From contig JAGRFQ010000072.1 of assembly GCA_020445945.1 (NCBI GenBank), forward strand, positions 1-42,141: a DNA stretch of 42,141 bases. Reading direction: 5' to 3'. Numbering within the stretch: the stretch's first letter is position 1; the number at the start of each line of letters is the position of its first letter. The DNA is from Rhodocyclaceae bacterium. Lineage in GTDB: Bacteria; Pseudomonadota; Gammaproteobacteria; Burkholderiales; Rhodocyclaceae. The notes under the pieces were generated by a model. That model had not been told where the DNA came from and ran no database searches. It worked only from the letters and a program-made list of their open reading frames with translations. This document shows positions 7,478-14,961 of the stretch, piece by piece. The translations under genes were made by a program, and so were the position numbers.

Positions 7478-9906
7478 ACAAACCCCATCCGCGCCAGATG
7501 CGCGTTCACCCGCGCTTCCAGGGCTTCGACCCGCTCGGCAAGCCGGGGCAATGGCGTGTCGTAGCGGTCGGCCAGTTCGCGCACCCGCCGGGCGAGGGCC
7601 TGGCTGACGCGGTCCATTTCGCCGTGCACGGCGCGGTCGAGGGTGGCGAGCCATTGGTCGTCCACCACCAGGGTTTTCACCTCGTCGGGCGTGAGCTTGG
7701 GGTAGTGGGCGTAGGCGGCGGCGTCGAGATCGGTTTCCGCCGCCTTGATGCGCTTCTTGAGGGCGGCTTCCTCGGCGGCGAGGGCGAGCCACTGCTCGAG
7801 CACCACCAGCTCGTCGGCGGTGGCGCGGTCGTCCGCGGCGGGTATACCGATTTCCTTGATGCGGTCCTTGACGCTGGCGGCGGTGATCTTGTCGAAGCCG
7901 GCGAAGGCGGCGTCTTCGCCGACGTGTTCTTCTTCCAGCTCGCCGCGGCGGGCAGCCGCGGCCTCAGTCTCGGCGGCGAGGCGGTCGAGCTCGGCCTGTT
8001 CCTCGGCGAAGTGGCGTGCCACGAGCACGGCCTTGGGCACCAGGTCGCAGGCCCAGCCCTTGTCGATGGGTTTGTCGGCCTTGCCGTTCTTGCCCTTGCG
8101 GGTTTCGATCACCCGATAGGTTTCGGCCTGCCAGCCGTCGGCGGCGATCAGGTAGGCCTGGTCCTGCATCGTGTCGGCCCAGTAGTCCATCAGGTGCTGG
8201 TAGATGGCGTAGGGGTCGAGCAGGGGCTGGCCGGTGAAGGTCTGCAGCAGGTCTTCGGCGATCTCGGTGATGAGCGCCTTGGGGTGGAAGCCGGCTGCCA
8301 GGGCCTTGAGCGTGGCTTCGCTGCGGGCGCGCCAGTCGGCGCAGCGCGCTTCGGTACGACGGACGAAGGCGGCGAACTCGGGGTGGGCGAAGATGGTGGT
8401 CTTGATGGCCGCCTTGTCTACGGCGAGGTCCAGATAGCCGGGGCGGTTGGGGCGGAACAGGGTGGTTTGGAGCTGCGGGCACTCCGCCCAGTAGTCGTGC
8501 AGCGCGGCCACGTCGGCGGCCGGGATGCCGCCCTTGAGGTGGGCCTCGATGTCCTGCGAGTCTTCCTCGCGGGCGCTGTCGAGGTAGCGCGGCAGGTTGA
8601 GGTTGTAGTCGTTCTTCTCGATGGCCGCGAAGGGCACGAACCTGGCGTAGCTGGGGTCGGCCTCGTCCTGGCGGGTGAAGACGTCCACGATCTTGTGGAT
8701 GTCGCGCGAGCGCAGGCGGTTCTTGGGGCCGTCCTTCATGAAGCCGCGGCTGGCGTCCACCATGAAGATGCCCTTGCGCGCCGCGGCGCCGGCCTTGTCG
8801 ATGACCACGATGCAGGCCGGGATGCCGGTGCCGTAGAACAGGTTCGCCGGCAGGCCGATGATGCCCTTGATGTAGCCGCGCCGCACCAGATTGCGGCGGA
8901 TCTCGGCCTCGGCGTTGCCGCGAAAGAGCACGCCATGAGGCAGGATGCAGGCGCCTTGGCCGCCGGGCTTGAGCGAGCGGACGATGTGCAGCAGGTAAGC
9001 GTAGTCGCCCTGTTTGTCGGGCGGCACGCCGAAGGCGGCGAAGCGCTCGAAGGGGTCGTGCTGGGGGTCGAGGCCGGTGCTCCAGCGCTTGTCGGAGAAG
9101 GGCGGATTGGCGACCACGTAGTCGAAGGTCTTGAGCCCATCGTGACCGGGGCCGGTCTTGAACTTGGGGTTGGTGAGGGTGTTGCCGTGTTCGATCACCG
9201 CCGCCGGCTTGTTGTGCAGGATCATGTTCATGCGCGCCAGGCCGCTGGTGGCTTCGTCCTTCTCCTGGCCGTAGAGCGAGACGTCGGCATGGGCCGCGTC
9301 GCCCACCTTGAGCAGCAGCGAGCCCGATCCGCAGGTCGGGTCATACACGGTGGTGGTGCTGGTGGTCTTGGCCTCGCCGATGCCGAGCACCGCGGCCATG
9401 ATGATGCTCACCTCGGCCGGGGTGTAGAACTGCCCCTTGCTCTTGCCGCTGTCGGTGGCGAAGTGGCGCATCAGGTATTCGTAGGCGTCGCCGAGGATGT
9501 CGTCGCCGTCGGCGCGGTTTTTGGAGAAATCCAGCGCCGGGTTCTGGAAGATGGCGATCAGGTTTGTCAGGCGCTCGACCATCTCCTTGCCCGAGCCGAG
9601 CAGGGCCGCATCGTTGAAGTCCGCCTTGATGGTGAGCCGGTTGGCCTGCTCCAGCGGCGCGATGATGGCTTTGTTGATGCGGTCGCCGATGTCGGCCTTG
9701 CCCTTGAGCGCGACCATGTCCTTGAAGCTCGCGCCCGCCGGCACCTGGATGGGGGCGAAGGGCTGGCCGGCGTATTTGTCGCTGATGTACTTGATGAACA
9801 GCATCACCAGCACGTAGTCCTTGTACTGGCTGGCGTCCATGCCGCCGCGCAGCGCGTCGCAGGAGGCCCACAGGGAGGAATAGAGCTCGGATTTCTTGAT
9901 GGCCAT
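7468..9906 (-). CDS. hsdM: Type I DNA methyltransferase, M subunit
   Basis: An 812-residue N6-adenine methyltransferase subunit. The N-terminal HsdM helical domain (about 1-150) is followed by the SAM-binding motif DPTCGSGS (189-196) and the catalytic NPPF (267-270). With HsdS it methylates the site and protects host DNA. It is longer than the roughly 520-residue E. coli HsdM: about 300 extra C-terminal residues are helical, charged and partly coiled coil (near 640-790), a form common in many genomes. The last 10 bases overlap hsdS, so the two are translated together. The ATG at 9906 has no obvious Shine-Dalgarno sequence. Confidence 0.95.
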   Translation of the reverse strand: MAIKKSELYSSLWASCDALRGGMDASQYKDYVLVMLFIKYISDKYAGQPFAPIQVPAGASFKDMVALKGKADIGDRINKAIIAPLEQANRLTIKADFNDAALLGSGKEMVERLTNLIAIFQNPALDFSKNRADGDDILGDAYEYLMRHFATDSGKSKGQFYTPAEVSIIMAAVLGIGEAKTTSTTTVYDPTCGSGSLLLKVGDAAHADVSLYGQEKDEATSGLARMNMILHNKPAAVIEHGNTLTNPKFKTGPGHDGLKTFDYVVANPPFSDKRWSTGLDPQHDPFERFAAFGVPPDKQGDYAYLLHIVRSLKPGGQGACILPHGVLFRGNAEAEIRRNLVRRGYIKGIIGLPANLFYGTGIPACIVVIDKAGAAARKGIFMVDASRGFMKDGPKNRLRSRDIHKIVDVFTRQDEADPSYARFVPFAAIEKNDYNLNLPRYLDSAREEDSQDIEAHLKGGIPAADVAALHDYWAECPQLQTTLFRPNRPGYLDLAVDKAAIKTTIFAHPEFAAFVRRTEARCADWRARSEATLKALAAGFHPKALITEIAEDLLQTFTGQPLLDPYAIYQHLMDYWADTMQDQAYLIAADGWQAETYRVIETRKGKNGKADKPIDKGWACDLVPKAVLVARHFAEEQAELDRLAAETEAAAARRGELEEEHVGEDAAFAGFDKITAASVKDRIKEIGIPAADDRATADELVVLEQWLALAAEEAALKKRIKAAETDLDAAAYAHYPKLTPDEVKTLVVDDQWLATLDRAVHGEMDRVSQALARRVRELADRYDTPLPRLAERVEALEARVNAHLARMGFVWK

Positions 9907-10080
9907 CGGGTCGAGTCGAATCGGTGAAGGCCGTAAGGATACTGCGATGGCGGCCTGCCGTCGTTGCCGATTAGCTGGTGCTGGCGCTCGTCGTGGCAGG
10001 GTGGGCGGCGCTGGTGCCCGAATGATATGGCTGACTGAGGTTCCCGGACTGCGTGCGATACAACGGATCCGGCGACCGCT

Positions 10081-10404
10081 TCAGCTTTGCGCGTCGTCGC
10101 GGTCGAGCGCCCCCAGAAACCGCGCCCGCGCCGCCGCCAGCGCCATCTGTCCCAATTCGTCCACCAGCCGCATCGCCGTGCCGTGATAGGCCTCGAAGGC
10201 GGCGAGCACCGCATCGGCGTCGACTGAGCGCGCGGCCTTGGGCGGCGGGGGCGGGGCTTCGCCGTCGGCGGGTTTGAGCACCGCGAACTTGGGGATGAAC
10301 ACCGAGCCGCCTTTTTCGGTGGCGCCGGTCATGGGGCCGGTCTTGGTGAGGATCTTGCCCTGGTATTCGAAGCGGGCGCCGAGGGGGAGCTGGTTGAGTT
10401 TCAT
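10081..10404 (-). CDS. Small conserved hypothetical protein
   Basis: A 107-residue protein of unknown function starting at ATG 10404, 5 bases after the DM13-protein stop, so likely in the same operon. The first 45 residues (MKLNQLPLGARFEYQGKILT onward) look like a small beta-rich module. A Pro/Lys-rich linker (EAPPPPPKAA) follows, then an amphipathic helix rich in Ala/Arg. No signal peptide or membrane segment is seen. A longer open frame starts at 10458, but its extra residues overlap the neighbouring gene and do not look conserved. Confidence 0.6.
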   Translation of the reverse strand: MKLNQLPLGARFEYQGKILTKTGPMTGATEKGGSVFIPKFAVLKPADGEAPPPPPKAARSVDADAVLAAFEAYHGTAMRLVDELGQMALAAARARFLGALDRDDAQS

Positions 10405-10409
10405 GGCGG

Positions 10410-10880
10410 TCAGCGGTATTGGGCGGCGGTGATGAACTGGCCGAAGGATTCGCACCACACGATGGCGGTGGTGTAGTGCGCCGGGTCGATGTCGGGCGGG
10501 AGCTCGACCACGAAGTTGTCGAAGGTGCGCACGTGGCCGACGTGTACCAGCGTGGGTTTGAGGCGCTTGAAGTCGGCTTCGGTCTCGATGAATTCGGGCG
10601 ACAGGTAGAGCCGGTAGTCGGGGCCGGGGGCGATGCGCCCTTCCAGCGCGATGGCGTGGCGGCCAACGTGCAGCGTGCCTTCGCCCCAGTGCAGCGCGTC
10701 GCTGTCCTTCAGGTCGCGGCGGAACTGGCCGGTGAAGTCGGCACGGCCGGCGTGGTGTTGGAGTTGCGTCGCGCTCGGGGCCTCGGGCGCGGTCAGGATC
10801 GGCAGCAGGTAGATGCCGCCGGCGAAGCCGAGGGCGATGGCGATGGCGTGAGTGACGAGATGCCGGAGCAGGGTTTTCAT
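10410..10880 (-). CDS. DM13-domain protein, membrane anchored
   Basis: A 156-residue protein with an N-terminal membrane segment (about residues 8-30, LVTHAIAIALGFAGGIYLLP) and a DM13-like domain over most of the rest. The domain shows FTGQFRRD, ALHWGEGTLHV, YRLYLSP, TFDNFVVELP and the closing IVWCESFGQFITAAQYR, where the single Cys is a known feature of this family. DM13 domains are thought to take part in redox or electron-transfer processes, but evidence is thin. ATG 10880 was chosen because it puts the membrane segment at the N-terminus. It is followed 5 bases later by a small hypothetical gene. Confidence 0.75.
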   Translation of the reverse strand: MKTLLRHLVTHAIAIALGFAGGIYLLPILTAPEAPSATQLQHHAGRADFTGQFRRDLKDSDALHWGEGTLHVGRHAIALEGRIAPGPDYRLYLSPEFIETEADFKRLKPTLVHVGHVRTFDNFVVELPPDIDPAHYTTAIVWCESFGQFITAAQYR

Positions 10881-10990
10881 GGTGCGTTCCGCGGGTTGGC
10901 CGAAGTCAGGCAAAACTTAGCAGAAATTGTCGCGCGCGCTGGCCTGGGCAGCGACAATGACGCCTTCCCCTGCCCGTGTGGACCGCCCGC

Positions 10991-11839
10991 ATGCCCATCG
11001 TGCCCTTTGATCTGCTTGCCTGCCCGCTCGACGGCGCGCCGCTCCAGCGCGACGGCGCCCGCTGGCACTGCGCCGGCGGACACAGCTTCGACATCGCGCG
11101 ACAGGGCTACACCCACCTGCTGGCGGTGCAGCACAAGCGCTCGCGCGATCCGGGCGACAGCAAGGCGATGGTGGCGGCGCGCCAGCGCTTCCTCAACGGC
11201 GGCGCCTATCGGCCGCTCGCGGCGGCGGTGAGCCGCGCGGTGCTGGAGGGTCTGCCGACCACCGCGTGCTGCCTCGACGCCGGCAGCGGCGAGGGCTACT
11301 ACCTGCGCGCGCTGGCGGCCGCGCTCGGCACCGGGCAGACGCTGGCGGCGCTGGGGGTGGATATTTCGAAATGGGCGGTGCTCGCCGCGGCGAAGCAGGA
11401 CCCACGCATCAACTGGGTGGTCGGCACCAACGCACGGCTGCCGGTGCCGGCCGGCACGATGGACCGGGTGCTGTGCCTGTTCGGCTTTCCGGTGTACGCC
11501 GAGTTCGCGCGCGTGCTCAAGCCGGGGGGCGTATTGCTGCTGGCCGATGCCGGGCCGGGGCATCTGCGCGAGCTGCGCGAAATCATCTACCCCAGCCTGA
11601 AGCCGGCGCGCCCCGTCGATACGGCCGTGCCCGACGGCTTCCGCCGGCTCGCCACCGAGACGGTGGACTTCCGGCTCGATCTGCACGGCGCCGAACCGAT
11701 CGCCGACCTGCTGGCGATGACGCCGCATCTGTACCGCGCCCGCGCCGAGGGGCGGGCCCGCGCGGCGGCGCTGCGCGCGCTGACGGTGGGCGTCGACGTG
11801 CGCCTGACGCGGCTGGTGCGCGAGCGGGCGGCGGACTGA
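10991..11839 (+). CDS. rlmA: Putative 23S rRNA (guanine-N1) methyltransferase, RlmA type
   Basis: A 282-residue SAM-dependent methyltransferase. RlmA methylates N1 of G745 (E. coli numbering) in 23S rRNA. The family signature [19 protein letters not shown] lies near residues 37-55, and the SAM-binding loop is [11 protein letters not shown] (about 94-104). The N-terminal zinc-binding region keeps CPLD, WHC and GGH, but the second Cys of the usual CPxC is Asp here, so zinc binding may be altered or lost. ATG 10991 was preferred over an in-frame GTG at 10976 because it begins the conserved region. It is a single gene, 76 bases before hppD. Confidence 0.85.
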   Translation: MPIVPFDLLACPLDGAPLQRDGARWHCAGGHSFDIARQGYTHLLAVQHKRSRDPGDSKAMVAARQRFLNGGAYRPLAAAVSRAVLEGLPTTACCLDAGSGEGYYLRALAAALGTGQTLAALGVDISKWAVLAAAKQDPRINWVVGTNARLPVPAGTMDRVLCLFGFPVYAEFARVLKPGGVLLLADAGPGHLRELREIIYPSLKPARPVDTAVPDGFRRLATETVDFRLDLHGAEPIADLLAMTPHLYRARAEGRARAAALRALTVGVDVRLTRLVRERAAD

Positions 11840-11915
11840 CGGGCGCATCGTCTCGGGCACCTCTGCGCGCCGGCGTGTTCCAACGCTTCAGGCGCCGCCT
11901 TCGAGGAGGACGATC

Positions 11916-12992
11916 ATGGCTGAAGGGTTCGACAATCCGATGGGGCTGATGGGCTTCGAGTTTGTGGAATTTGCCTCGCCCACGCCGGGCGTGCTGGAGC
12001 CGCTGTTCGAACGGCTCGGTTTCACGCGTGTGGCGGAACACCGCTCCAAAGACGTGAGCCTGTTCCGGCAGGGCGAGATCAACTTCATCATCAATCGCGA
12101 GCCGCGCAGCGTGGCCGGCTACTTTGCCGCCGAGCACGGCCCGTCGGCCTGCGGGCTGGCCTTTCGCGTGCGCGACGCGCATGCCGCCTACACCCGCGCG
12201 CTGGCGCTCGGCGCGCAGCCGGTGGACATCCCCACCGGGCCGATGGAGTTGCGCCTGCCGGCGATCAAGGGCATCGGCGGCGCGCCGCTGTACCTGATCG
12301 ACCGCTTCGCGGACGGCGCCTCGATCTACGACATCGACTTCCACTTCATCCCCGGCGTCGAGCGCCACCCCGCCGGGCACGGGCTGACCGTGGTCGACCA
12401 CCTCACCCACAACGTCTATCACGGCCGGATGGCGCACTGGGCGGCGTTCTACGAGCGGCTGTTCAGCTTCCGCGAGATCCGCTTTTTCGACATCAAGGGG
12501 GAATACACCGGCCTGACCTCGAAGGCGATGACCGCGCCGGACGGCTTGATCCGCATCCCGCTGAATGAAGAGGCCTCGAACGGCACGGGGCAGATCGAGG
12601 AGTTTCTGATGGCCTTCAACGGCGAGGGGATCCAGCACGTCGCGCTGCTCTCGGACGACCTGATCGCCACCGTCGACCGCTTGCGCGCGGCCGGCGTGCC
12701 GCTGATGGCACCGCCGCCGGCCACCTACTACGAGATGCTGGAAGCGCGCGTGCCCGGCCACGGCGAGCCGCTGGCCGAGCTGCAGTCGCGCGGGATCCTG
12801 CTCGACGGCAGCACCGTGGACGGCACGCCGCGCCTGCTGCTGCAGATCTTCTCCGAAACGCTGCTCGGGCCGGTGTTCTTCGAGTTCATCCAGCGCAAGG
12901 GCGACGAGGGCTTTGGCGAGGGGAATTTCAAGGCGCTGTTCGAGTCGCTGGAGCGCGACCAGCTGCGCCGCGGGGTGCTCCAGCCGAAATGA
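11916..12992 (+). CDS. hppD: 4-hydroxyphenylpyruvate dioxygenase
   Basis: A 358-residue non-haem iron dioxygenase that converts 4-hydroxyphenylpyruvate to homogentisate in tyrosine breakdown. It has two vicinal-oxygen-chelate domains. The iron ligands are His162 (VVDHLTHNV), His241 (GIQHVAL) and Glu323 (FFEFIQRKG), spaced as in the Pseudomonas enzyme. A strong GAGGA Shine-Dalgarno lies about 9 bases before the ATG. The C-terminal [18 protein letters not shown] is typical and complete. Homogentisate 1,2-dioxygenase and later steps are not in the window. A hairpin follows the stop. Confidence 0.95.
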   Translation: MAEGFDNPMGLMGFEFVEFASPTPGVLEPLFERLGFTRVAEHRSKDVSLFRQGEINFIINREPRSVAGYFAAEHGPSACGLAFRVRDAHAAYTRALALGAQPVDIPTGPMELRLPAIKGIGGAPLYLIDRFADGASIYDIDFHFIPGVERHPAGHGLTVVDHLTHNVYHGRMAHWAAFYERLFSFREIRFFDIKGEYTGLTSKAMTAPDGLIRIPLNEEASNGTGQIEEFLMAFNGEGIQHVALLSDDLIATVDRLRAAGVPLMAPPPATYYEMLEARVPGHGEPLAELQSRGILLDGSTVDGTPRLLLQIFSETLLGPVFFEFIQRKGDEGFGEGNFKALFESLERDQLRRGVLQPK

Positions 12993-12994
12993 AA

Positions 12995-13018
12995 ACGCCC
13001 CGCGGGTGGGCGGGGCGT
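12995..13018. terminator. Convergent hairpin terminator between hppD and the aminotransferase gene
   Basis: ACGCCCCGC (12995-13003) and GCGGGGCGT (13010-13018) form a 9-bp GC-rich stem with a 6-base loop, between two convergent genes. A short A-tract (12992-12995) lies on the left, which reads as a U-tract only for leftward transcripts. A role in both directions is likely but the U-run is short. Confidence 0.7.
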
Positions 13019-13023
13019 CCGGC

Positions 13024-14148
13024 TTACAGCGCGTCGAGCGCGGCCTTGAGTTTGGCGACAGTGCGCTCGGCATGGTGCAGCTTGTCGAGCCCGAACAGGC
13101 CGACGCGGAAGCTGCGGTAGTCGGCCGGCTCGTCGCACTGCAGCGGCACCCCGGCGGCGGTCTGCAGGCCCTGCGCGATGAAGGCCTTGCCGCTGTGCAC
13201 GTCGGCGTTGTCGGTGTAGCTCACCACCACGCCGGGGGCCTGGAAGCCGGGCGCGGCGACGCTCTTGAAGCCCTTCGCTTCGAGCAGCGCGCGCGCCTGA
13301 CGACCCAGTTCGAGCTGTTCCTCGCGGACCTTGCCGAAACCGTAGGCTTCGGTCTCCGCCATGATGTTGCGCATCACGGTGAGGCTGTCGGTGGGCATGG
13401 TGGCGTGGTAGGCGTGGCCGCCGCCCTCGTAGGCCTGCATGATCTGCAGCCACTTCTTGAGGTCGGCCGCGAAGCTGCTGCTGGTGGAAGCCTCGACCGC
13501 CGCCAGACCGCGTTCGCCGAGCATCACCATGGCGCAGCACGGCGAGCCGCTCCAGCCCTTTTGCGGCGCGCTGATGAGCACGTCCACGCCGCTCGCTTGC
13601 ATGTCCACCCACACCGTGCCGGAGGCGATGCAGTCGAGCACGAACAGCCCGCCGACGGCGTGCACCGCGTCGGCCACCGCGCGCAGATAGTCGTCCGGCA
13701 GCATCATGCCCGACGCGGTTTCCACGTGCGGGGCGAACACCACGGCCGGCTTTTCGGCGCGGATGGTGGCCACCACCTCGTCGATCGGCGCCGGCGCGAA
13801 CGCCGCCTGCGGACCGGCCTCGACCGGCCGCGCCTTGAGCACGGTGTGGCTGGCGGGGATGGCGCCCATCTCGAAAATCTGCGTCCAGCGGAAGCTGAAC
13901 CAGCCGTTGCGGATCACCACGCAGTGCTTGCCGGTGGCGAGCTGGCGGGCGACGGCCTCCATGCCGAAGGTGCCGCTGCCGGGCACGATGGCGACCGCCT
14001 CGGCGTTGTACACCTGTTTGAGGGTGCGCGAGATGTCGCGCATCACGCCCTGAAACTGCTGCGACATGTGGTTGAGTGCGCGGTCGGTATAGACCACGGA
14101 ATATTCCAGCAACCCCTCCGGGTCGACGTTCGGTAGCAAGCCTGGCAC
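13024..14148 (-). CDS. Class V aminotransferase (serine-pyruvate/alanine-glyoxylate type)
   Basis: A 374-residue PLP-dependent aminotransferase of fold type I, class V. The Schiff-base Lys is Lys197 in SAPQKGWSGSP, and the phosphate-binding region is PGSGTFGMEA (about 56-65). The sequence resembles alanine-glyoxylate and serine-glyoxylate aminotransferases, which move amino groups between Ala or Ser and glyoxylate or pyruvate. Substrate cannot be settled from sequence alone. It is a single gene between hppD (convergent) and the sortase (same strand, 93-base gap). Confidence 0.87.
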   Translation of the reverse strand: MPGLLPNVDPEGLLEYSVVYTDRALNHMSQQFQGVMRDISRTLKQVYNAEAVAIVPGSGTFGMEAVARQLATGKHCVVIRNGWFSFRWTQIFEMGAIPASHTVLKARPVEAGPQAAFAPAPIDEVVATIRAEKPAVVFAPHVETASGMMLPDDYLRAVADAVHAVGGLFVLDCIASGTVWVDMQASGVDVLISAPQKGWSGSPCCAMVMLGERGLAAVEASTSSSFAADLKKWLQIMQAYEGGGHAYHATMPTDSLTVMRNIMAETEAYGFGKVREEQLELGRQARALLEAKGFKSVAAPGFQAPGVVVSYTDNADVHSGKAFIAQGLQTAAGVPLQCDEPADYRSFRVGLFGLDKLHHAERTVAKLKAALDAL

Positions 14149-14241
14149 GAGTCACTCCGTTCTGACGGTGGATCGGATCGGCCGGCGCGGCGGCCGGCAA
14201 AGGCGACAGGATGCCACTGTTTGCCGGTCGGCTCCACTGCG

Positions 14242-14958
14242 CTACAGCGCGGCGTGCAGTAGCGGCGACGGGAGCCGGTCGGGCACGCGCTCGGCGGTCA
14301 CCACGTAGCGCAGCGGCCCGCCGGCGCGCAGCGCGTCGAAGGGGTAGCAGGTGACCAGCGTCAGCCGGCGCTCGCCGGGGTGGGCGGCCAGCACCCGCGT
14401 GTCGTGCTTGTCGACCACCGCGCGCTGCGTCACCCGATAGCTGTGCACCTGCCCGGTCGGGGTTTCGAGCTCGATCAGCTCGCCGTCGTCGAGCCACTGC
14501 AGGAAGGCGAAGTGGGTGTCGCGATGCGCGCCGATCACGCTGTTGCCGGGCATGCCCGGCTCGGCGGTGCCGAACACGTGGCCCGGGCCGAAGGCGATGG
14601 TCCGCCCGTTGCTGCCGGCGAGCACGTAGCGTTCGACATCGCGACCCGGCACCCGCAGCCGCGCCACCGGCCAGGTGTCGGCCCACGCCCACGGCTTGAC
14701 CTGCGTCTCGCCGGCCAGCGTGCGGCTCCACGCCTCGCTGATCAGATGCTGCGCCAGCCAGGCCTTGGCGTGGATGTAGCCGGCCTGGCCGAACTGCCAC
14801 ACCGCGATCAGCAGAAAGGCCGCCGCGGCGAGCTGGAACACGCGCTGGATGCGGCGCGGGCGGCGCACGGGCGCGGCAGGGCGGCATGCCGCCGCCGGCC
14901 AGGCGCATTCGACGCCGAGAAATTCGAGGTGTTTGCAGTCGTTGCATGAAGCGTTCAT
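14242..14958 (-). CDS. Class GN sortase of the proteobacterial dedicated sortase system
   Basis: A 238-residue membrane-anchored transpeptidase that should cleave the sorting signal of the target protein encoded just upstream. Catalytic residues are His145 (VIGAHRDTHF), Cys204 (LVTCYPFD) and Arg217 (GPLRYVV). One membrane segment lies near 41-58. The N-terminus is odd: residues 1-25 carry four cysteines (5, 8, 18, 25, a CxxC-x9-C-x6-C pattern) before an Arg-rich stretch. ATG 14958 has a good TGGAGG Shine-Dalgarno and is 3 bases after the target gene stop, so the extension is probably real. An in-frame GTG at residue 31 would remove it but has no visible ribosome binding site. The class is known from Gram-negative marine and soil bacteria. 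Confidence 0.9.
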   Translation of the reverse strand: MNASCNDCKHLEFLGVECAWPAAACRPAAPVRRPRRIQRVFQLAAAAFLLIAVWQFGQAGYIHAKAWLAQHLISEAWSRTLAGETQVKPWAWADTWPVARLRVPGRDVERYVLAGSNGRTIAFGPGHVFGTAEPGMPGNSVIGAHRDTHFAFLQWLDDGELIELETPTGQVHSYRVTQRAVVDKHDTRVLAAHPGERRLTLVTCYPFDALRAGGPLRYVVTAERVPDRLPSPLLHAAL

Positions 14959-14961
14959 GGC

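Noticed and set aside
7498-9927. 809-residue plus-strand open frame opposite hsdM
   Set aside because: It mirrors hsdM codon positions (Gly/Val/Asp/His-rich) and has no recognisable motif.
11583-13073. Minus-strand open frame opposite hppD
   Set aside because: It lies opposite a complete HPPD with all iron ligands and has no domain of its own.
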